A stretch of 64,000 nucleotides of DNA from Alphaproteobacteria bacterium (lineage in GTDB: Bacteria > Pseudomonadota > Alphaproteobacteria > Micropepsales > Micropepsaceae), in the NCBI GenBank assembly GCA_016125165.1, contig WGMH01000003.1, forward strand, positions 744,001 through 808,000, given 5' to 3'. Of this stretch, positions 10,494 to 20,875 are shown in pieces. Made by a program: the position numbers and the translations under genes. The notes below the pieces were generated by a model, which did not search any database, was not told where the DNA came from, and saw nothing but the letters and a program-made list of their open reading frames with translations. Within the stretch, counting starts at the first letter, position 1. Each line of letters opens with the position of its first letter.

Positions 10494-11300
10494 TCAGGCT
10501 GCGGTGGCGCGCGCCGCCTCTTCCGCCGCGCGCTGACGCTCGAACAGCTTCACGCACAGGATCGAGATTTCGTAGAGCACCAAGAGCGGCACCGCCAGGC
10601 TCACCTGGCTCAGCACATCTGGCGGTGTCACCACGGCTGCCACCGCGAAGATCGCCACGATGGCGTAGCGCCGGAACGATTTGAGCTGACCGCTTGAAAC
10701 AATGCCCACCTTGCCCAGCAGCGACAACAGCACCGGCATCTGGAAGCAAAGCCCGAACGCGAAGATCAGCGTCATCACGAAATCCAGATACTCGCTCACC
10801 TTGGCCTGCAACTGGATGCCGAGCGAATCCGGACCCGACGCCGTCTGGTAGCCGAGGAAAAACGCAATCGCGAACGGCAGCATGATGTAGAAAACGAACG
10901 CGGCGCCGATCAGGAAAAGAATGGGCGTGGCGATCAGGAACGGCAGAAACGCACGCTGCTCGTTCTTGTAGAGACCCGGCGCCACAAACATCCAGATTTG
11001 CGCGGCGATGAACGGAAAGCCGAGACACAAGCCTCCGAACATGCCCACCTTCACATAGGTGAAGAAGGTCTCGTAAAGCGCGGTGTAGATCAGATGCTGG
11101 TTCGGCTTGCCTTGCAGCGCATGCGCCAAGGGCTCGGTCAAGAACGCATAAATGTATTTCGCAAAGAAGAAGCAGATCAGAAACGCGATGGTGAATGCCA
11201 CAAGCGACCAAACCAGCCGTTTGCGCAATTCGATCAGGTGATCGAGCAGCGGGGCTTTGGTGGCTTCCATCGCCGCTTCGTCTTCGTTTGAACGGGTCAT
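10494..11300 (-). CDS. tatC: Sec-independent translocase TatC
   Basis: A 268-aa, six-helix membrane protein and receptor for twin-arginine signal peptides. Typical N-terminal H-L-I-E-L-R-K-R-L (residues 21-29), then the F-x-x-P-G-L-Y-x-x-E loop seen here as F-V-A-P-G-L-Y-K-N-E. The start overlaps the tatB stop (ATGA). The DUF1501 protein at 18.2 kb carries a candidate Tat signal, so a substrate is present in the same window. Confidence 0.97.
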   Translation of the reverse strand: MTRSNEDEAAMEATKAPLLDHLIELRKRLVWSLVAFTIAFLICFFFAKYIYAFLTEPLAHALQGKPNQHLIYTALYETFFTYVKVGMFGGLCLGFPFIAAQIWMFVAPGLYKNEQRAFLPFLIATPILFLIGAAFVFYIMLPFAIAFFLGYQTASGPDSLGIQLQAKVSEYLDFVMTLIFAFGLCFQMPVLLSLLGKVGIVSSGQLKSFRRYAIVAIFAVAAVVTPPDVLSQVSLAVPLLVLYEISILCVKLFERQRAAEEAARATAA

Positions 11301-11698
11301 GGCGCCGGCGGCTTGTCGCCCGGCTCGAACACCGGTTCCGGCGTTTCGGCTTCGGCGGGAATATCTGTGGGTGGGTGAATTTCGGGATCGGGATCGGCAA
11401 TCACCGGCTTGGTGGGCTCAGGCGGCAGGATCGAACCCATCGAAGGCGCATCCAGCCTCCGCTCCAGTTCGGCCATGGGCTTTTGCGACCGCAGGGCCTG
11501 TATCTCGCTGCGCAATTCTTCCAACTCGGCCTGCCGGGCCATTTCGTCAAAGCTTTTGCGGAACTGATCGGCCATCGCGCGGGCACGCGCCATCCACTGT
11601 CCGGCCATTCGCGCCAGTCGCGGCAGGTCCTTTGGCCCGACCACAACGAGGGCCACGACCAGCACGACGAGCAGTTCGCTCCAGCCGATATCGAACAA
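11297..11698 (-). CDS. tatB: Sec-independent translocase TatB
   Basis: A 133-aa protein with one N-terminal TM helix (residues 3-21, M-F-D-I-G-W-S-E-L-L start). The G-P-K-D-L-P-R-L-A hinge and a charged amphipathic helix follow, then a Pro/Glu-rich tail. It binds TatC in the substrate-receptor complex. It lies 18 bp after tatA and overlaps tatC. Confidence 0.95.
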   Translation of the reverse strand: MFDIGWSELLVVLVVALVVVGPKDLPRLARMAGQWMARARAMADQFRKSFDEMARQAELEELRSEIQALRSQKPMAELERRLDAPSMGSILPPEPTKPVIADPDPEIHPPTDIPAEAETPEPVFEPGDKPPAP

Positions 11699-11716
11699 GG
11701 CCGTTCCGCCCTTTGC

Positions 11717-11923
11717 TTACGAGCCGACCTTGTCCTTGGACGTGCTCGCCTGTTCGCGCGAATCCGGGATCGAGCGCTGCGGTTCGTCGCCTTCGGCCAG
11801 CCCCTTCTTGAAGCTGTTGATGCCTTTGGCGACGTCGCCCATCAGGTCGGAAATCTTGCCGCGGCCGAAAAGCAGCACAACAACCACCGCCACGACGAGA
11901 ATGTGCCAGATGCTGATACCCAT
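11717..11923 (-). CDS. tatA: Sec-independent translocase TatA
   Basis: A 68-aa single-helix pore-forming subunit. M-G-I-S-I-W-H-I-L is followed by the helix, F-G-R-G-K-I-S-D-L and an amphipathic helix through the K-K-G segment. First gene of tatABC. The 115-bp space to the ppx stop upstream (11924-12038) is the likely promoter region. Confidence 0.95.
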   Translation of the reverse strand: MGISIWHILVVAVVVVLLFGRGKISDLMGDVAKGINSFKKGLAEGDEPQRSIPDSREQASTSKDKVGS

Positions 11924-12038
11924 GAATCTCTCCCTCGCCCCAGCCGGGCTCTCGAATCATAGCCTATTTGGGGACGCATAACGGCGTCTTAAACAGGGAC
12001 AGGTCTTTTGACGCAAGGATTCAGCAGGAATTCGCGGA

Positions 12039-13568
12039 TTACAGGGACTCAATCTTCGCTTCGAGGCCCAGGGCGGCGGCAAGCGCATTGAGTCTTTTGG
12101 GCACGGGATCGCCGGAAATCCGCGCCCTCTGAGGCGCAACCTTCAGCACCAGCTGGCCTGACGCGGTTCCCAGATCGTAGTTCCGCAACTCCCCTGTGGC
12201 CGAAGCCGACAGTGCGAATGCCAGACGGCAGCCCAGCCCCAGTACGCGCGCCAGCCGGTCGTCGTCCGGGTCCAGAAGATTCTGGGCCGCGGCAATTTCC
12301 GGCGGAAAATCCTCATCGCCCGAATAGCGATGGAAGATCGCTGTAGCGATGAGGGCCCGCATGCGATGGTTTGCGCCGGCGAAAGGCGCGGTCAATGTCT
12401 GGTTGAAGGCGCCGCGTGCGCGATCGTCCGGATGGCGGCGCCAGCCAATATCTGAAAACAGGCTGACAGCATGCAGCAGACGCGCGAGAAACGGATCCGC
12501 GCCGTCCACCAGCGGCGCCAGCCAGCGGCGCAATTCCTCGGCATGCCGTGGTGCGCGGCTCATGCGCTGATTGGCAGCGGCGGCAAATTGGATCAGCGGG
12601 TCTTTGGCTTTTTCAGCTGGCGGAAGCTGCGCGTGCAAAAGCCCTTCGCGCAGGCCATACGCCGAAACAACGACATCCTTGATGCCCGTGGCCAGAAGAA
12701 GTTCTTCCAGCACAATCGCGCCATAGGGCAGCGCCTCGGCCCTGCGCCGCGAGACGATCTTCATGCGCTCAAGCTGTTTCTTTCCCATGCGCGCCACCAC
12801 CCGCGCCAGCTTGATCGCGCGCGCACGTGGAATTTCATATTGCTGCAGCACATGAAGCGGATACTTGGTCTCTTCCATGTCGATGCGGGCAAAACTGCGC
12901 CACACCCCACCCACCGCATATAGGGATCGGCCGTTGAGTGCGCCCATGGCGCCCAGACCGCTCAATTCCTTCTGCACCATGGCACGCGCGCGTTCGGCGT
13001 CACCGCGCGCCTGATCCATCAGTCTGAGCGGGCCGAAGGGCAGCGTCATGGCGGTGCCTGTCTGCCCGGACTTCACGCCCACCATGTCGAGACTGCCGCC
13101 GCCCAGATCGGCGACAAGGCCATCGGCATCGGGAATCCCCGCGATCACACCTTCCGCGGCGAGCTGGGCTTCCTCCACGCCGGGCAGAATGCGGATGGGT
13201 CCACCCCATGCCTTCTCAGCCTGCCGAACGAAATCCGCACCGTTCGCGGCATCGCGCGCGGCAGCTGTCGCCACGGCCTCGCGGGCTTCGCAGCCATGCG
13301 CATCGGCCAGGAGGCGAAAACGGGACAGCGCATCCAGCGCCATCCGAATGCCGTCGGTGTTCAGTTGGCCGCTGGAGACCATATTGCGGCCAATGGCGCA
13401 GATGGATTTTTCGTTGTGGACGACGGCTGGCGTGCGCGAAAACGTCTCATAGATCACGAGACGCACGGAATTCGAGCCGATATCGACAATGGCGACAGGT
13501 TTGCGCGAAGCCGCGCCACTGAGGCGGCCACGCGCCGCGCTTTCAGCAAGGATGGCAGGTGCGTTCAT
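12039..13568 (-). CDS. ppx: Ppx/GppA family exopolyphosphatase
   Basis: A 509-aa phosphatase that trims inorganic polyphosphate (or pppGpp). The ASKHA-fold signature A-I-V-D-I-G-S-N-S-V-R-L-V lies near residues 25-37, the second phosphate loop D-L-G-G-G-S-L near 155, and an HD-like C-terminal helical region follows. Start ATG 13568 is 4 bp beyond the ppk stop. A longer upstream frame overlaps ppk and is not preferred. The ppk-ppx pairing supports polyphosphate over pppGpp as substrate. Confidence 0.92.
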   Translation of the reverse strand: MNAPAILAESAARGRLSGAASRKPVAIVDIGSNSVRLVIYETFSRTPAVVHNEKSICAIGRNMVSSGQLNTDGIRMALDALSRFRLLADAHGCEAREAVATAAARDAANGADFVRQAEKAWGGPIRILPGVEEAQLAAEGVIAGIPDADGLVADLGGGSLDMVGVKSGQTGTAMTLPFGPLRLMDQARGDAERARAMVQKELSGLGAMGALNGRSLYAVGGVWRSFARIDMEETKYPLHVLQQYEIPRARAIKLARVVARMGKKQLERMKIVSRRRAEALPYGAIVLEELLLATGIKDVVVSAYGLREGLLHAQLPPAEKAKDPLIQFAAAANQRMSRAPRHAEELRRWLAPLVDGADPFLARLLHAVSLFSDIGWRRHPDDRARGAFNQTLTAPFAGANHRMRALIATAIFHRYSGDEDFPPEIAAAQNLLDPDDDRLARVLGLGCRLAFALSASATGELRNYDLGTASGQLVLKVAPQRARISGDPVPKRLNALAAALGLEAKIESL

Positions 13569-13572
13569 AGGG

Positions 13573-15777
13573 TCAACCGCGCGTGCGCGATTTGTCCACT
13601 TTGAGTGCACGTCCCCGGCCGGAGAGCGAAGGATTGGTCATGAAGTAGGTATGGGCCGAGAAGGCTTCGTCGCGTGTGTACATGGAATCGCGCTGGTAGG
13701 TGGCGTCTGGCTTCATATACCAGCTTTGTGCCTGATCCTTCAGCAAGGCGACCATGATCTGGTCAAGGATTTGTTCATGGACCGTCGGATTTTCCACCGG
13801 AACAAGGGCCTCAACGCGCCGGTCAAGGTTGCGCGGCATCCAGTCCGCCGAGGAAATGAATACCTTGGCCTTGGGTGACGGCAGAGCGTTCCCGCTGCCG
13901 AAGCACACGATGCGGCCATGTTCCAGAAAGCGCCCCACGATGCTCTTTACACGGATATTCTCCGAAAGACCGGGCACGCCGGGCCGAAGGCAGCAGATGC
14001 CCCGCACCACCATGTCGATCTGCACGCCGGCCTGGCTGGCCTTGTAGAGTGCATCGATGATGTTGGGATCGACCAGCGAATTGATCTTCACCCAGATCGC
14101 GGCAGGACGGCCCGCGCGGGCATGGGCGATTTCTTCCTGAATACAATCGATCAGCCGCCCGCGGAGCGTCAGCGGCGAGATGGCAATTTTCTCCAGCGAC
14201 GCAGGTTCCGCATAGCCGGTGATGAAATTGAACAGTTGCGCCGCATCACGGCCCAGCGCGGGATCGGCAGAAAACAGCGAGAGGTCCGTGTAAACCTTTG
14301 CCGTCACCGGATGATAATTGCCGGTTCCGAAATGCACATAGGTGCGCAAATGGCCAACTTCACGCCGCACGACCAGGCTGACCTTGGCATGGGTTTTCAG
14401 CTCGATGAACCCGTAAACAACCTGCACGCCGGCCCGTTCCAGATCGCGCGCCCATTTGATGTTGGCTTCCTCGTCGAAGCGCGCCTTGAGTTCGACGAGC
14501 GCGGTGACGGATTTTCCCGCTTCCGCCGCCTCAATCAGCGCCTTCACGATCGGCGAATCTTTTGAGGTGCGGTAAAGCGTCTGCTTGATTGCCACCACGT
14601 CGGGATCGGCCGCGGCCTGCCGCAAGAACTGCACCACCACATCGAAACTTTCGAACGGGTGATGGACCACGATATCCTTGGCGCGGATCGCCGCGAAACA
14701 ATCGCCGCCATGATCGCGAATGCGCTCCGGGAACCGCGCATTGAAGGGGGTGAACAGCAGTTCCGGCCGCCCGTCGACGATCAGCTGTTTTGTGTCCGCG
14801 AGTCCGAGCAGGTGATCCACCAGCATCAGGTCGCTGTGCGTCAAATCGAGCTGCTCGGCGATGAAAGCGCGCAAATCTGCCGGCATGGAGGCGCTACAGC
14901 TTAAATGAATTACCGAGCCGCGGCGTCGGCGCTTCAGCAACGTCTCGAACAGACGCACCAGGTCTTCGGCCTCTTCTTCCACTTCCACATCGCTGTCGCG
15001 GATGATGCGAAAGAGCCCCGATCCCCTGACGCCATGCCCCGGAAAAAGCCGGTGCAGGTAAAGGCCGATGACGTTTTCCAGCGCCACAAAGCGGCAGCAT
15101 TCCTTGTCATCGGGCAATCGGATGAAACGTTGAAGCTGCGCCGGTACCGGGAGCAGTGCCGTGACCGCTTTGTTGTCGCGCGCGCGGGTCAGCTGCAGTG
15201 CCAGCGTGAAGGCAAGGTTGGGAATGAACGGGAAGGGATGCGCCGGATCAAGCGCGAGCGGAGTCAGAACTGGAAATATCTGCTCCAGAAATTCTCTCTC
15301 CAGAAAGGCGCGGTCGGCATCCGTCAGCTCTTCCGGCTCGGTGAGCACGATCCGCTGGCCGCGCAACTCCGCGCGAAGCTGTGACCACACCTGTTGCTGA
15401 TCGGCGATCAATTGCTGCGACGCGGCTTCAACTCGCGCGATCTGCTGGGAAGGCGTCAACCCGTCATCGCTCATGGACGAAATGCCCGCGGCCACCATGC
15501 CTTTGAGGCCCGCTACGCGCACCATGTAAAATTCATCGAGGTTCGATGCCGAGATCGAAAGAAAGCGAAGGCGCTCCAGCAGCGGATGGCGAACGTTTTG
15601 CGCTTCTTCGAGAACGCGCCGGTTGAACGCCAGCCACGAAAGCTCGCGGTTCACGAAGCGCTCCGGCGATTGCGGATCGATCATGGGTGCTGCGGGCTCG
15701 CTGACCGTTTTGGCTTCGAGCGGCAGTACGGCGGCGTCTTCTACGGAGTCTTTCACGGCTGGCTTGGGCGGTGTCAT
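13573..15777 (-). CDS. ppk1: Polyphosphate kinase 1
   Basis: A 734-aa enzyme that reversibly polymerises the gamma-phosphate of ATP into polyphosphate. The N-terminal domain opens with [15 protein letters not shown]. The head domain follows, then two PLD-like catalytic domains with the autophosphorylated histidine region (H-x-K in [10 protein letters not shown]) and F-G-T-G-N-Y-H. Operon with ppx; located next to hdaA, as often in alphaproteobacteria. Confidence 0.97.
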   Translation of the reverse strand: MTPPKPAVKDSVEDAAVLPLEAKTVSEPAAPMIDPQSPERFVNRELSWLAFNRRVLEEAQNVRHPLLERLRFLSISASNLDEFYMVRVAGLKGMVAAGISSMSDDGLTPSQQIARVEAASQQLIADQQQVWSQLRAELRGQRIVLTEPEELTDADRAFLEREFLEQIFPVLTPLALDPAHPFPFIPNLAFTLALQLTRARDNKAVTALLPVPAQLQRFIRLPDDKECCRFVALENVIGLYLHRLFPGHGVRGSGLFRIIRDSDVEVEEEAEDLVRLFETLLKRRRRGSVIHLSCSASMPADLRAFIAEQLDLTHSDLMLVDHLLGLADTKQLIVDGRPELLFTPFNARFPERIRDHGGDCFAAIRAKDIVVHHPFESFDVVVQFLRQAAADPDVVAIKQTLYRTSKDSPIVKALIEAAEAGKSVTALVELKARFDEEANIKWARDLERAGVQVVYGFIELKTHAKVSLVVRREVGHLRTYVHFGTGNYHPVTAKVYTDLSLFSADPALGRDAAQLFNFITGYAEPASLEKIAISPLTLRGRLIDCIQEEIAHARAGRPAAIWVKINSLVDPNIIDALYKASQAGVQIDMVVRGICCLRPGVPGLSENIRVKSIVGRFLEHGRIVCFGSGNALPSPKAKVFISSADWMPRNLDRRVEALVPVENPTVHEQILDQIMVALLKDQAQSWYMKPDATYQRDSMYTRDEAFSAHTYFMTNPSLSGRGRALKVDKSRTRG

Positions 15778-15859
15778 ATGGTCCGGACGGTCCTTGCCTG
15801 CGAAAAATAGGCGATATTCACGACTCTGTCATGACAGCGCCAAGGAACCGTTTACGGAC

Positions 15860-16537
15860 CTATTCCCCGTCCCGTTCCGCCAGAAGGGCCCGCACCAGCG
15901 CCAAATTGACCGGTTTGCCCTCCGCCAGCGAGCGCGTGTCGGCCTCGGCCACGAAGGCACGGATGGCGGCGGGCGTACGCTCCAGCGAATGGATCATGCG
16001 CGCAATCACGGTGTCGGGCACACGCAATTGCCGGTCGGCAAAGAGCTTGACGGCCAGCGCCGAGAGCAGCGCATCGTCGGGCGACCACAACGGAAATGCC
16101 AGAAGCGCGTCGAAACGGGAGCGCAGATCGGGCAGCACGGTCTTCCATTCCGAGGGCGGCTCAAGTCCGGTGAGCAGCACCGGAGCTTCGGGCCGGGCCT
16201 GTTCCATCAGCACGAACAGTGCGCGGTCCCGCGCGGGCGTTGCGACGGCGCTGTCGCAATTCTCGATCACCAGCGGACGCGCCGCATCTGTCGCGTCGAT
16301 ACTCTGACTGTTCAGCGCGGCGGCTTCCACCAGAAGCGCGCCGCTGGCCGCCATCCAAATCTGTGCGAGGTGAGACTTTCCCGATCCGGCGGGTCCGTGC
16401 AGCGCCGCGCAGGAGACTGTCCAGTGCGGCCACGAATCGATGAAGGCCAGCGCGGCGGCATTGCCTGTTCCGGCAATGAAATCGTCCCGGCCAAGCGCGG
16501 ACTTCGCATCGAGCGGCAGGGGAAGTTGGGATGGCAT
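15860..16537 (-). CDS. hdaA: DnaA-like regulatory ATPase HdaA
   Basis: A 225-aa protein equivalent to the AAA core of DnaA. Walker A G-P-A-G-S-G-K-S is at residues 48-55. It lacks the DnaA DNA-binding domain. With the beta-clamp, Hda proteins stimulate ATP hydrolysis by DnaA after initiation. The N-terminal Q-L-P-L-P-L at residues 4-9 fits the clamp-binding motif of Hda proteins. Encoded 12 bp after the CDP-alcohol phosphatidyltransferase gene. Confidence 0.9.
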   Translation of the reverse strand: MPSQLPLPLDAKSALGRDDFIAGTGNAAALAFIDSWPHWTVSCAALHGPAGSGKSHLAQIWMAASGALLVEAAALNSQSIDATDAARPLVIENCDSAVATPARDRALFVLMEQARPEAPVLLTGLEPPSEWKTVLPDLRSRFDALLAFPLWSPDDALLSALAVKLFADRQLRVPDTVIARMIHSLERTPAAIRAFVAEADTRSLAEGKPVNLALVRALLAERDGE

Positions 16538-16549
16538 GATGTTTACAAT

Positions 16550-17113
16550 TCAGGCGGCGGTGCTGCCGCTGCGTGCGAGGGCGCGAAACCACAATTGCGC
16601 ATAGGCAATACCGGAAACCGCCGTCGCGGCTCCAGCGATGGCAGCAGCGGCAAGCGCCGTGCGCGGCCAATCCAGCCCTGCCGCCAGGATCAGCAGCACC
16701 AGCGCAATATAGCTTACCTGGACCACCGTGCTGACCTTGCCGACGAAGAGCGGCACCACGCGCAGCGGCAACGCCATCATGCGCGCAAGCCCGACCCCGA
16801 GCACGATCGCCAGATCGCGCGCGATCACCAGCGCCGTCAGCCAGAACGGAACAATGGCCAGATGAGTCAATGTCACGAACGCTGCAAGCATCAGAAGCTT
16901 GTCCGCCGCCGGATCGAGATAACGCCCGAACCGCGTCGTCAGTTTGAAGCGCTTGGCCAGATAGCCGTCCGCCGCATCGCTCAGCCCGGCAAATACGAAC
17001 ACGGCGAGCGCCGCGTCGTAATCGGCGTTCAGGAGCAGCAGCACCAGAGCTGGCGCCGCTGCCAGCCGCAGCGCTGTGAGGATGTTGGGCGTGTTGCGCA
17101 GCAGCCAGATCAC
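16550..17113 (-). CDS. CDP-alcohol phosphatidyltransferase family protein
   Basis: A 187-aa inner-membrane enzyme that swaps CMP of a CDP-lipid for an alcohol. The signature D-A-A-D-G-Y-L-A-K-R...G-R-Y-L-D-P-A-A-D-K is intact (the last two Asp complete D-x2-D-G...G-x3-D-x3-D), with about five TM helices. Length and sequence suit a PgsA-like glycerol-phosphate or cardiolipin-type enzyme, but the acceptor cannot be read. GTG start at 17113 overlaps the upstream stop (GTGA). The frame is open much further upstream but that part antiparallels the DUF2066 gene. Confidence 0.85.
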   Translation of the reverse strand: MIWLLRNTPNILTALRLAAAPALVLLLLNADYDAALAVFVFAGLSDAADGYLAKRFKLTTRFGRYLDPAADKLLMLAAFVTLTHLAIVPFWLTALVIARDLAIVLGVGLARMMALPLRVVPLFVGKVSTVVQVSYIALVLLILAAGLDWPRTALAAAAIAGAATAVSGIAYAQLWFRALARSGSTAA

Positions 17114-18174
17114 GGCATCGCCAAAGGCACCTGCGCGGGTGTCAGCGTCCAGCCGCCACCTGGCTTTGCCGAAAGATCGAAGCTCGCCTGCGACAGGGCA
17201 TCGCGAAGCTGGTCGGCGCTGCCTGCGTAGACAAGCGAAACGCGCGCCATGCCCATATTCATCGCCACCACATTCACTTCGGTGATCGTTGGGATGGTTG
17301 AGAGCTTCTGTAGCATCTGACCCCATTGCGGCAGGGATTCGATCGCAACGTCAGCGGTCAGCCGCGAACGCTGACTGAAATCGATGGCCGAACGCATTTT
17401 CCAGGCGCTGGCGATCGCCGCCGCTGTCGCCTTCGCCGCATCGCCATAAGATTTCTGCGCGGGCGTTCCAGGAGCGACCGGTACAATCACGTCGGAAATG
17501 GGCGGCGATGCGCCCGGCCCCACACGGCGAATCTTTACGGTGATTTGCCCGCCGCCGGCGGTGGCCAGCACCAGATAGGCTTCCGTCGCCTGCTGCCGCG
17601 AGGCCAGCGGTTCAAGGTCCTGCCAGCTTACGGTGCTGAAATCGATGCCGGTCAGCGCCGAAGAATCCATTGCATCGCCCAGCGGCAATGCCAGCGTGAC
17701 CGCGCTGCTGGTTTTGTTGGCGGCGATCATGTCGGTCCAGGCGCCATGCACCGCATAGTTCGGGGCCATCGGGATCACGAGTACGGGTTTTGCCTGAACG
17801 TCGACAAAGGGAATGGCTTTGCTGCGGAACAGGCGGCGCACCGCGTCCGGATTGAAGATGTAGGTCACCTTGCCCGTGTAGCGCGTGGTGGATCGGCGCT
17901 CATTGGCGACGGTGTAGCTGCGCACCAGCCGTTGCAGGCTCAGATCATCCAGCTGGGGCTTTTTGGCCCAGTCCTGCTGGCGCACGATGCGCTTGAACAG
18001 GATGTCAAAGGCGCGCGCCCTGCCGCTGTTGATGGCAGCGGCCTGCGCCTCCGAAGACGCGGCGGCGGAAGCATCCACGGGGATGTCCTTGACCGAATAG
18101 AGGTCCTCGGCCTGCGCGGTGGCGGGGGCAAGACCCAGGACAGCAAGGAATAGGAACGCGAAAACGCGGCGCAT
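17110..18174 (-). CDS. DUF2066 domain-containing secreted protein
   Basis: A 354-aa protein with a clear Sec signal peptide (cleavage after A-T-A-Q-A, about residue 22). The DUF2066 domain follows, with R-A-x-A-F-D-I-L-F-K-R and Y-T-G-K-V-T-Y-I-F-N-P-D near residues 52-112. Function unknown. The family is found in proteobacteria next to purM, hda and CDP-alcohol transferase genes, as here. Heads the run DUF2066 - phosphatidyltransferase - hdaA. Confidence 0.85.
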   Translation of the reverse strand: MRRVFAFLFLAVLGLAPATAQAEDLYSVKDIPVDASAAASSEAQAAAINSGRARAFDILFKRIVRQQDWAKKPQLDDLSLQRLVRSYTVANERRSTTRYTGKVTYIFNPDAVRRLFRSKAIPFVDVQAKPVLVIPMAPNYAVHGAWTDMIAANKTSSAVTLALPLGDAMDSSALTGIDFSTVSWQDLEPLASRQQATEAYLVLATAGGGQITVKIRRVGPGASPPISDVIVPVAPGTPAQKSYGDAAKATAAAIASAWKMRSAIDFSQRSRLTADVAIESLPQWGQMLQKLSTIPTITEVNVVAMNMGMARVSLVYAGSADQLRDALSQASFDLSAKPGGGWTLTPAQVPLAMP

Positions 18175-18235
18175 TGGGGAAACCTTTTGGATGCCCGGAC
18201 TATACGGGCACGATGCGCCATACGAAAGAAGCCAA

Positions 18236-19456
18236 TCAGGCCCGGAACAGTCCTTTCAGCGGGAGTACCTCGGCGCTGTCAGGGAAGATCGTGGCCTCCA
18301 GTTCCCTGCTGGCAACCCGCATGTGATCGCCAAGGACCGCCTTGAACAGCGCGCGCATATCGGTGCGCACCGGCAGATCGCGGCCATCTTGCAGTGCAGC
18401 AGGTTTCAGCCCCACCCAGTCGGCCATTACCGCGCCTCCCGCCACCGCACCTCCGAGCAGAAAAGCCGCACCCGCCGTTCCATGATCGGTGCCCTGGCTG
18501 CCATTGGGCGCGACCGTGCGGCCGAACTCCGTAACCGCCAGCACCGCGGTCTTACCCCACATCGGGCCAAGCGATGCTTTCAGCGCGACAAGTCCCTGAT
18601 CGAGTGCGCGCAACCGGCGGGCAAGCTGTCCATCGCCCGCCCCTTCGTTCACATGGGTATCCCAGCCGCCGACATCGAGAACCGCAACGCGTGGTCCACC
18701 CGCATTGGCTAGCAATGTGCCCGCGCCGCTGAAAAGCGGCGTCACATCGCCGTAGCCCGCGCGCATCCGCATATCCATGCCAGACTTTGGCGTGTCATCC
18801 ATGGCGGCGGCGGCCTTGGCTTCGGTGGCGATCGCCCGGTCGAGTGCGGAAGCAAGCGTCGCATCGTGCTTGTAGAGAGCCCGAACGCGCGCAAGGAAGG
18901 CCGCATCGGGTTCGGGCAGCGCGGCAGGCATCCAGCTTGTCGCCTTTGCCTTGCCGTCCAGAATGAGCGGTGGCGTTGAAGCTACGGCAAGCGCGCCTTC
19001 ACCATCGGCAAGTCCCATGGGTTTCAGCGCACGGTTCAGCCAGCCATCGCTCAGAACATGAGGACCCTTGCCCCCAGACTCCAGAATGTTCTGCGCATCG
19101 AAGTGCGAACGGTCGTGATAGGCCGAGCCGATGTTGTGCAACACCGTCAGCTCTTTCGCGTCCCACATCGCTTTCATGCCGCTGAGCGAGGGATGAAGTC
19201 CAAATTGTCCGTTCAGATCGAGCAGCGGATGATTGCCGGTTTTCTGCAGCGCCAGATCACCGCGAACAGACGCGTAGTCCGGATCGCCATGCGCGGGAAC
19301 GGCGGCCAGGCCGTCGAGCGCACCGCGCAGGATCACAACGACAAAGCGCTGCTCGGTCGGCACATTGGCGAAAGCCATCTTAAGCGGCGCATCCCACATG
19401 TTCATCGCACCAGCGGCGGTAGCTGTTGCCAGCAATGATCGGCGTGTCAGCATCAT
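18236..19456 (-). CDS. DUF1501 domain-containing protein, Tat-exported
   Basis: A 406-aa protein with a twin-arginine-type signal (T-R-R-S-L-L-A near residue 4), then the DUF1501 fold, which resembles alkaline phosphatase/sulfatase proteins. Visible pieces: V-V-I-L-R-G-A-L-D-G-L near 41-51, H-D-R-S-H-F-D-A-Q near residues 114-122, G-W-D-T-H near 245, and a G-R-T-V-x-x-N-G-S-x-G-T-D-H-G segment typical of the family's C-terminal metal region. Biochemical role unproven. It starts 1 bp after the DUF1800 stop; the two families are habitual partners. Confidence 0.88.
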   Translation of the reverse strand: MMLTRRSLLATATAAGAMNMWDAPLKMAFANVPTEQRFVVVILRGALDGLAAVPAHGDPDYASVRGDLALQKTGNHPLLDLNGQFGLHPSLSGMKAMWDAKELTVLHNIGSAYHDRSHFDAQNILESGGKGPHVLSDGWLNRALKPMGLADGEGALAVASTPPLILDGKAKATSWMPAALPEPDAAFLARVRALYKHDATLASALDRAIATEAKAAAAMDDTPKSGMDMRMRAGYGDVTPLFSGAGTLLANAGGPRVAVLDVGGWDTHVNEGAGDGQLARRLRALDQGLVALKASLGPMWGKTAVLAVTEFGRTVAPNGSQGTDHGTAGAAFLLGGAVAGGAVMADWVGLKPAALQDGRDLPVRTDMRALFKAVLGDHMRVASRELEATIFPDSAEVLPLKGLFRA

Positions 19457-19457
19457 C

Positions 19458-20801
19458 CTATCTCCGCTGGAATTCTGGGCTGCACAGCAGCAGAGCGACG
19501 GCCTCGCCTGCGCTGGCAGCCTTGGTCATCGCCGTGTGTGTGTCGCTTTGCAGCAGCGGCCCCATGCTGGCTTCGGCAAGCGCGAGCGGATCGAAACTGT
19601 CCGGCAGCCGGTTGCCAACTTCGCGCGCCCATTGAATGCGGTTGAGGATGGCATCGGGACCGGACCAGCTTTCCGAACTGTCCGGCCAGCCCTTTGGAGA
19701 CGGCGCGGCCAGAGGGAATTGTCCCATCAGCCGCGCCGCAGCCATCGCGCCTTTCAATTGCTGATCGATATCTCCGCCATGCGGCCAGTTCATCAGCCGA
19801 TACGCCGCCGTGACATATTCCACGGGCGAACGCATCTTCTTGCCGGCTTTCCAGGCCAGTGGATCGTTTACGGCCGCTTCGGCAAGCGCCATCAAATTGC
19901 CGCCCGTGCTGTTGAACACCGCTTCAAGGCGCGCAACCGATTCTTTCGGAGGCTCGTCGGCGATAAAATGCACCGCAAATTTGCGCGCGATGTGGCGTGC
20001 CGTGGCGGGATCGTGCGCCAGATCCTTCAGCGCGGCGATGCCGCCATCTTCGCCCGAAGGATAAGTCTTGCCGCGCAGCACGATATCGCCCGGCTCATGG
20101 CGGATCGGGTAATAGCGAAACCCATTTCTGCCGCCGCCATCGGGATCAATGCTCCAGCCCGTGAGCAGCTTGGCAAGCGCGACAACGTCGTCCTGCGTGT
20201 AACCGCCATCGACGCCAAGCGTGTGAAGCTCCATCAGTTCGCGGCCAAGATTCTCGTTGAGCCCCCTGTTGACGATCCGCCCAGCGAGCGAGTGCGGCCC
20301 GATGGATTGCGCATTGTCGAGATAAAGCTGCATCGCCGGATGACGAACAGCAGCCAGCAACATGTCCTCGAATTTTCCAGAGATATTCGGGCGGATCGCC
20401 TCGCGCTCGAACGCGCCAGCCACCGCAATGGCGCGCGGGTTCTGCGCTGAAACTGCGAAGTGATTGCTCCAGAACCACACCAGCCGCTCCGCGAAGGGCT
20501 GTTTGGTCGAAAAGCCCACCGCAAACCGCGCGCCCATCTCCCGCACATATGACTGTGCATGCGTCTTGAACGCCGCAAGGAGTGCCGTTGGGTCCTTCTG
20601 CATCTTGCGCAATTTCAGGAAGCCGGCGGCCAGTTCCCCGCCGGACCGGAAGGCATCGCCACTAAAGGGCCTGGGCTGGGGAACCGGACGCGAAAGCTGG
20701 GACATCAGCCAGTCCCGGGGCGCAGAACCGGCTGCTTCCACCTCCCCTGGGCGGGCGCCAAGCCCGAAACTGTGCGCAGCTATGGCAGCTTCGAGGGACA
20801 T
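19458..20801 (-). CDS. DUF1800 domain-containing protein
   Basis: A 447-aa member of a family found almost always with DUF1501 proteins. Recognisable pieces: [30 protein letters not shown], and L-L-L-C-S-P-E-F-Q near the end. No signal peptide is visible, yet its partner carries a Tat signal, so the pair may be exported together (inference). Function unknown. Divergent from purM across 74 bp. Confidence 0.88.
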   Translation of the reverse strand: MSLEAAIAAHSFGLGARPGEVEAAGSAPRDWLMSQLSRPVPQPRPFSGDAFRSGGELAAGFLKLRKMQKDPTALLAAFKTHAQSYVREMGARFAVGFSTKQPFAERLVWFWSNHFAVSAQNPRAIAVAGAFEREAIRPNISGKFEDMLLAAVRHPAMQLYLDNAQSIGPHSLAGRIVNRGLNENLGRELMELHTLGVDGGYTQDDVVALAKLLTGWSIDPDGGGRNGFRYYPIRHEPGDIVLRGKTYPSGEDGGIAALKDLAHDPATARHIARKFAVHFIADEPPKESVARLEAVFNSTGGNLMALAEAAVNDPLAWKAGKKMRSPVEYVTAAYRLMNWPHGGDIDQQLKGAMAAARLMGQFPLAAPSPKGWPDSSESWSGPDAILNRIQWAREVGNRLPDSFDPLALAEASMGPLLQSDTHTAMTKAASAGEAVALLLCSPEFQRR

Positions 20802-20875
20802 GCCGATTCCCTCCTTGCGGGTTGGGGTTCGCCTGCTTAAACGAGCCCTCTGGAAACTTCCGTCGCGGCGCGATC

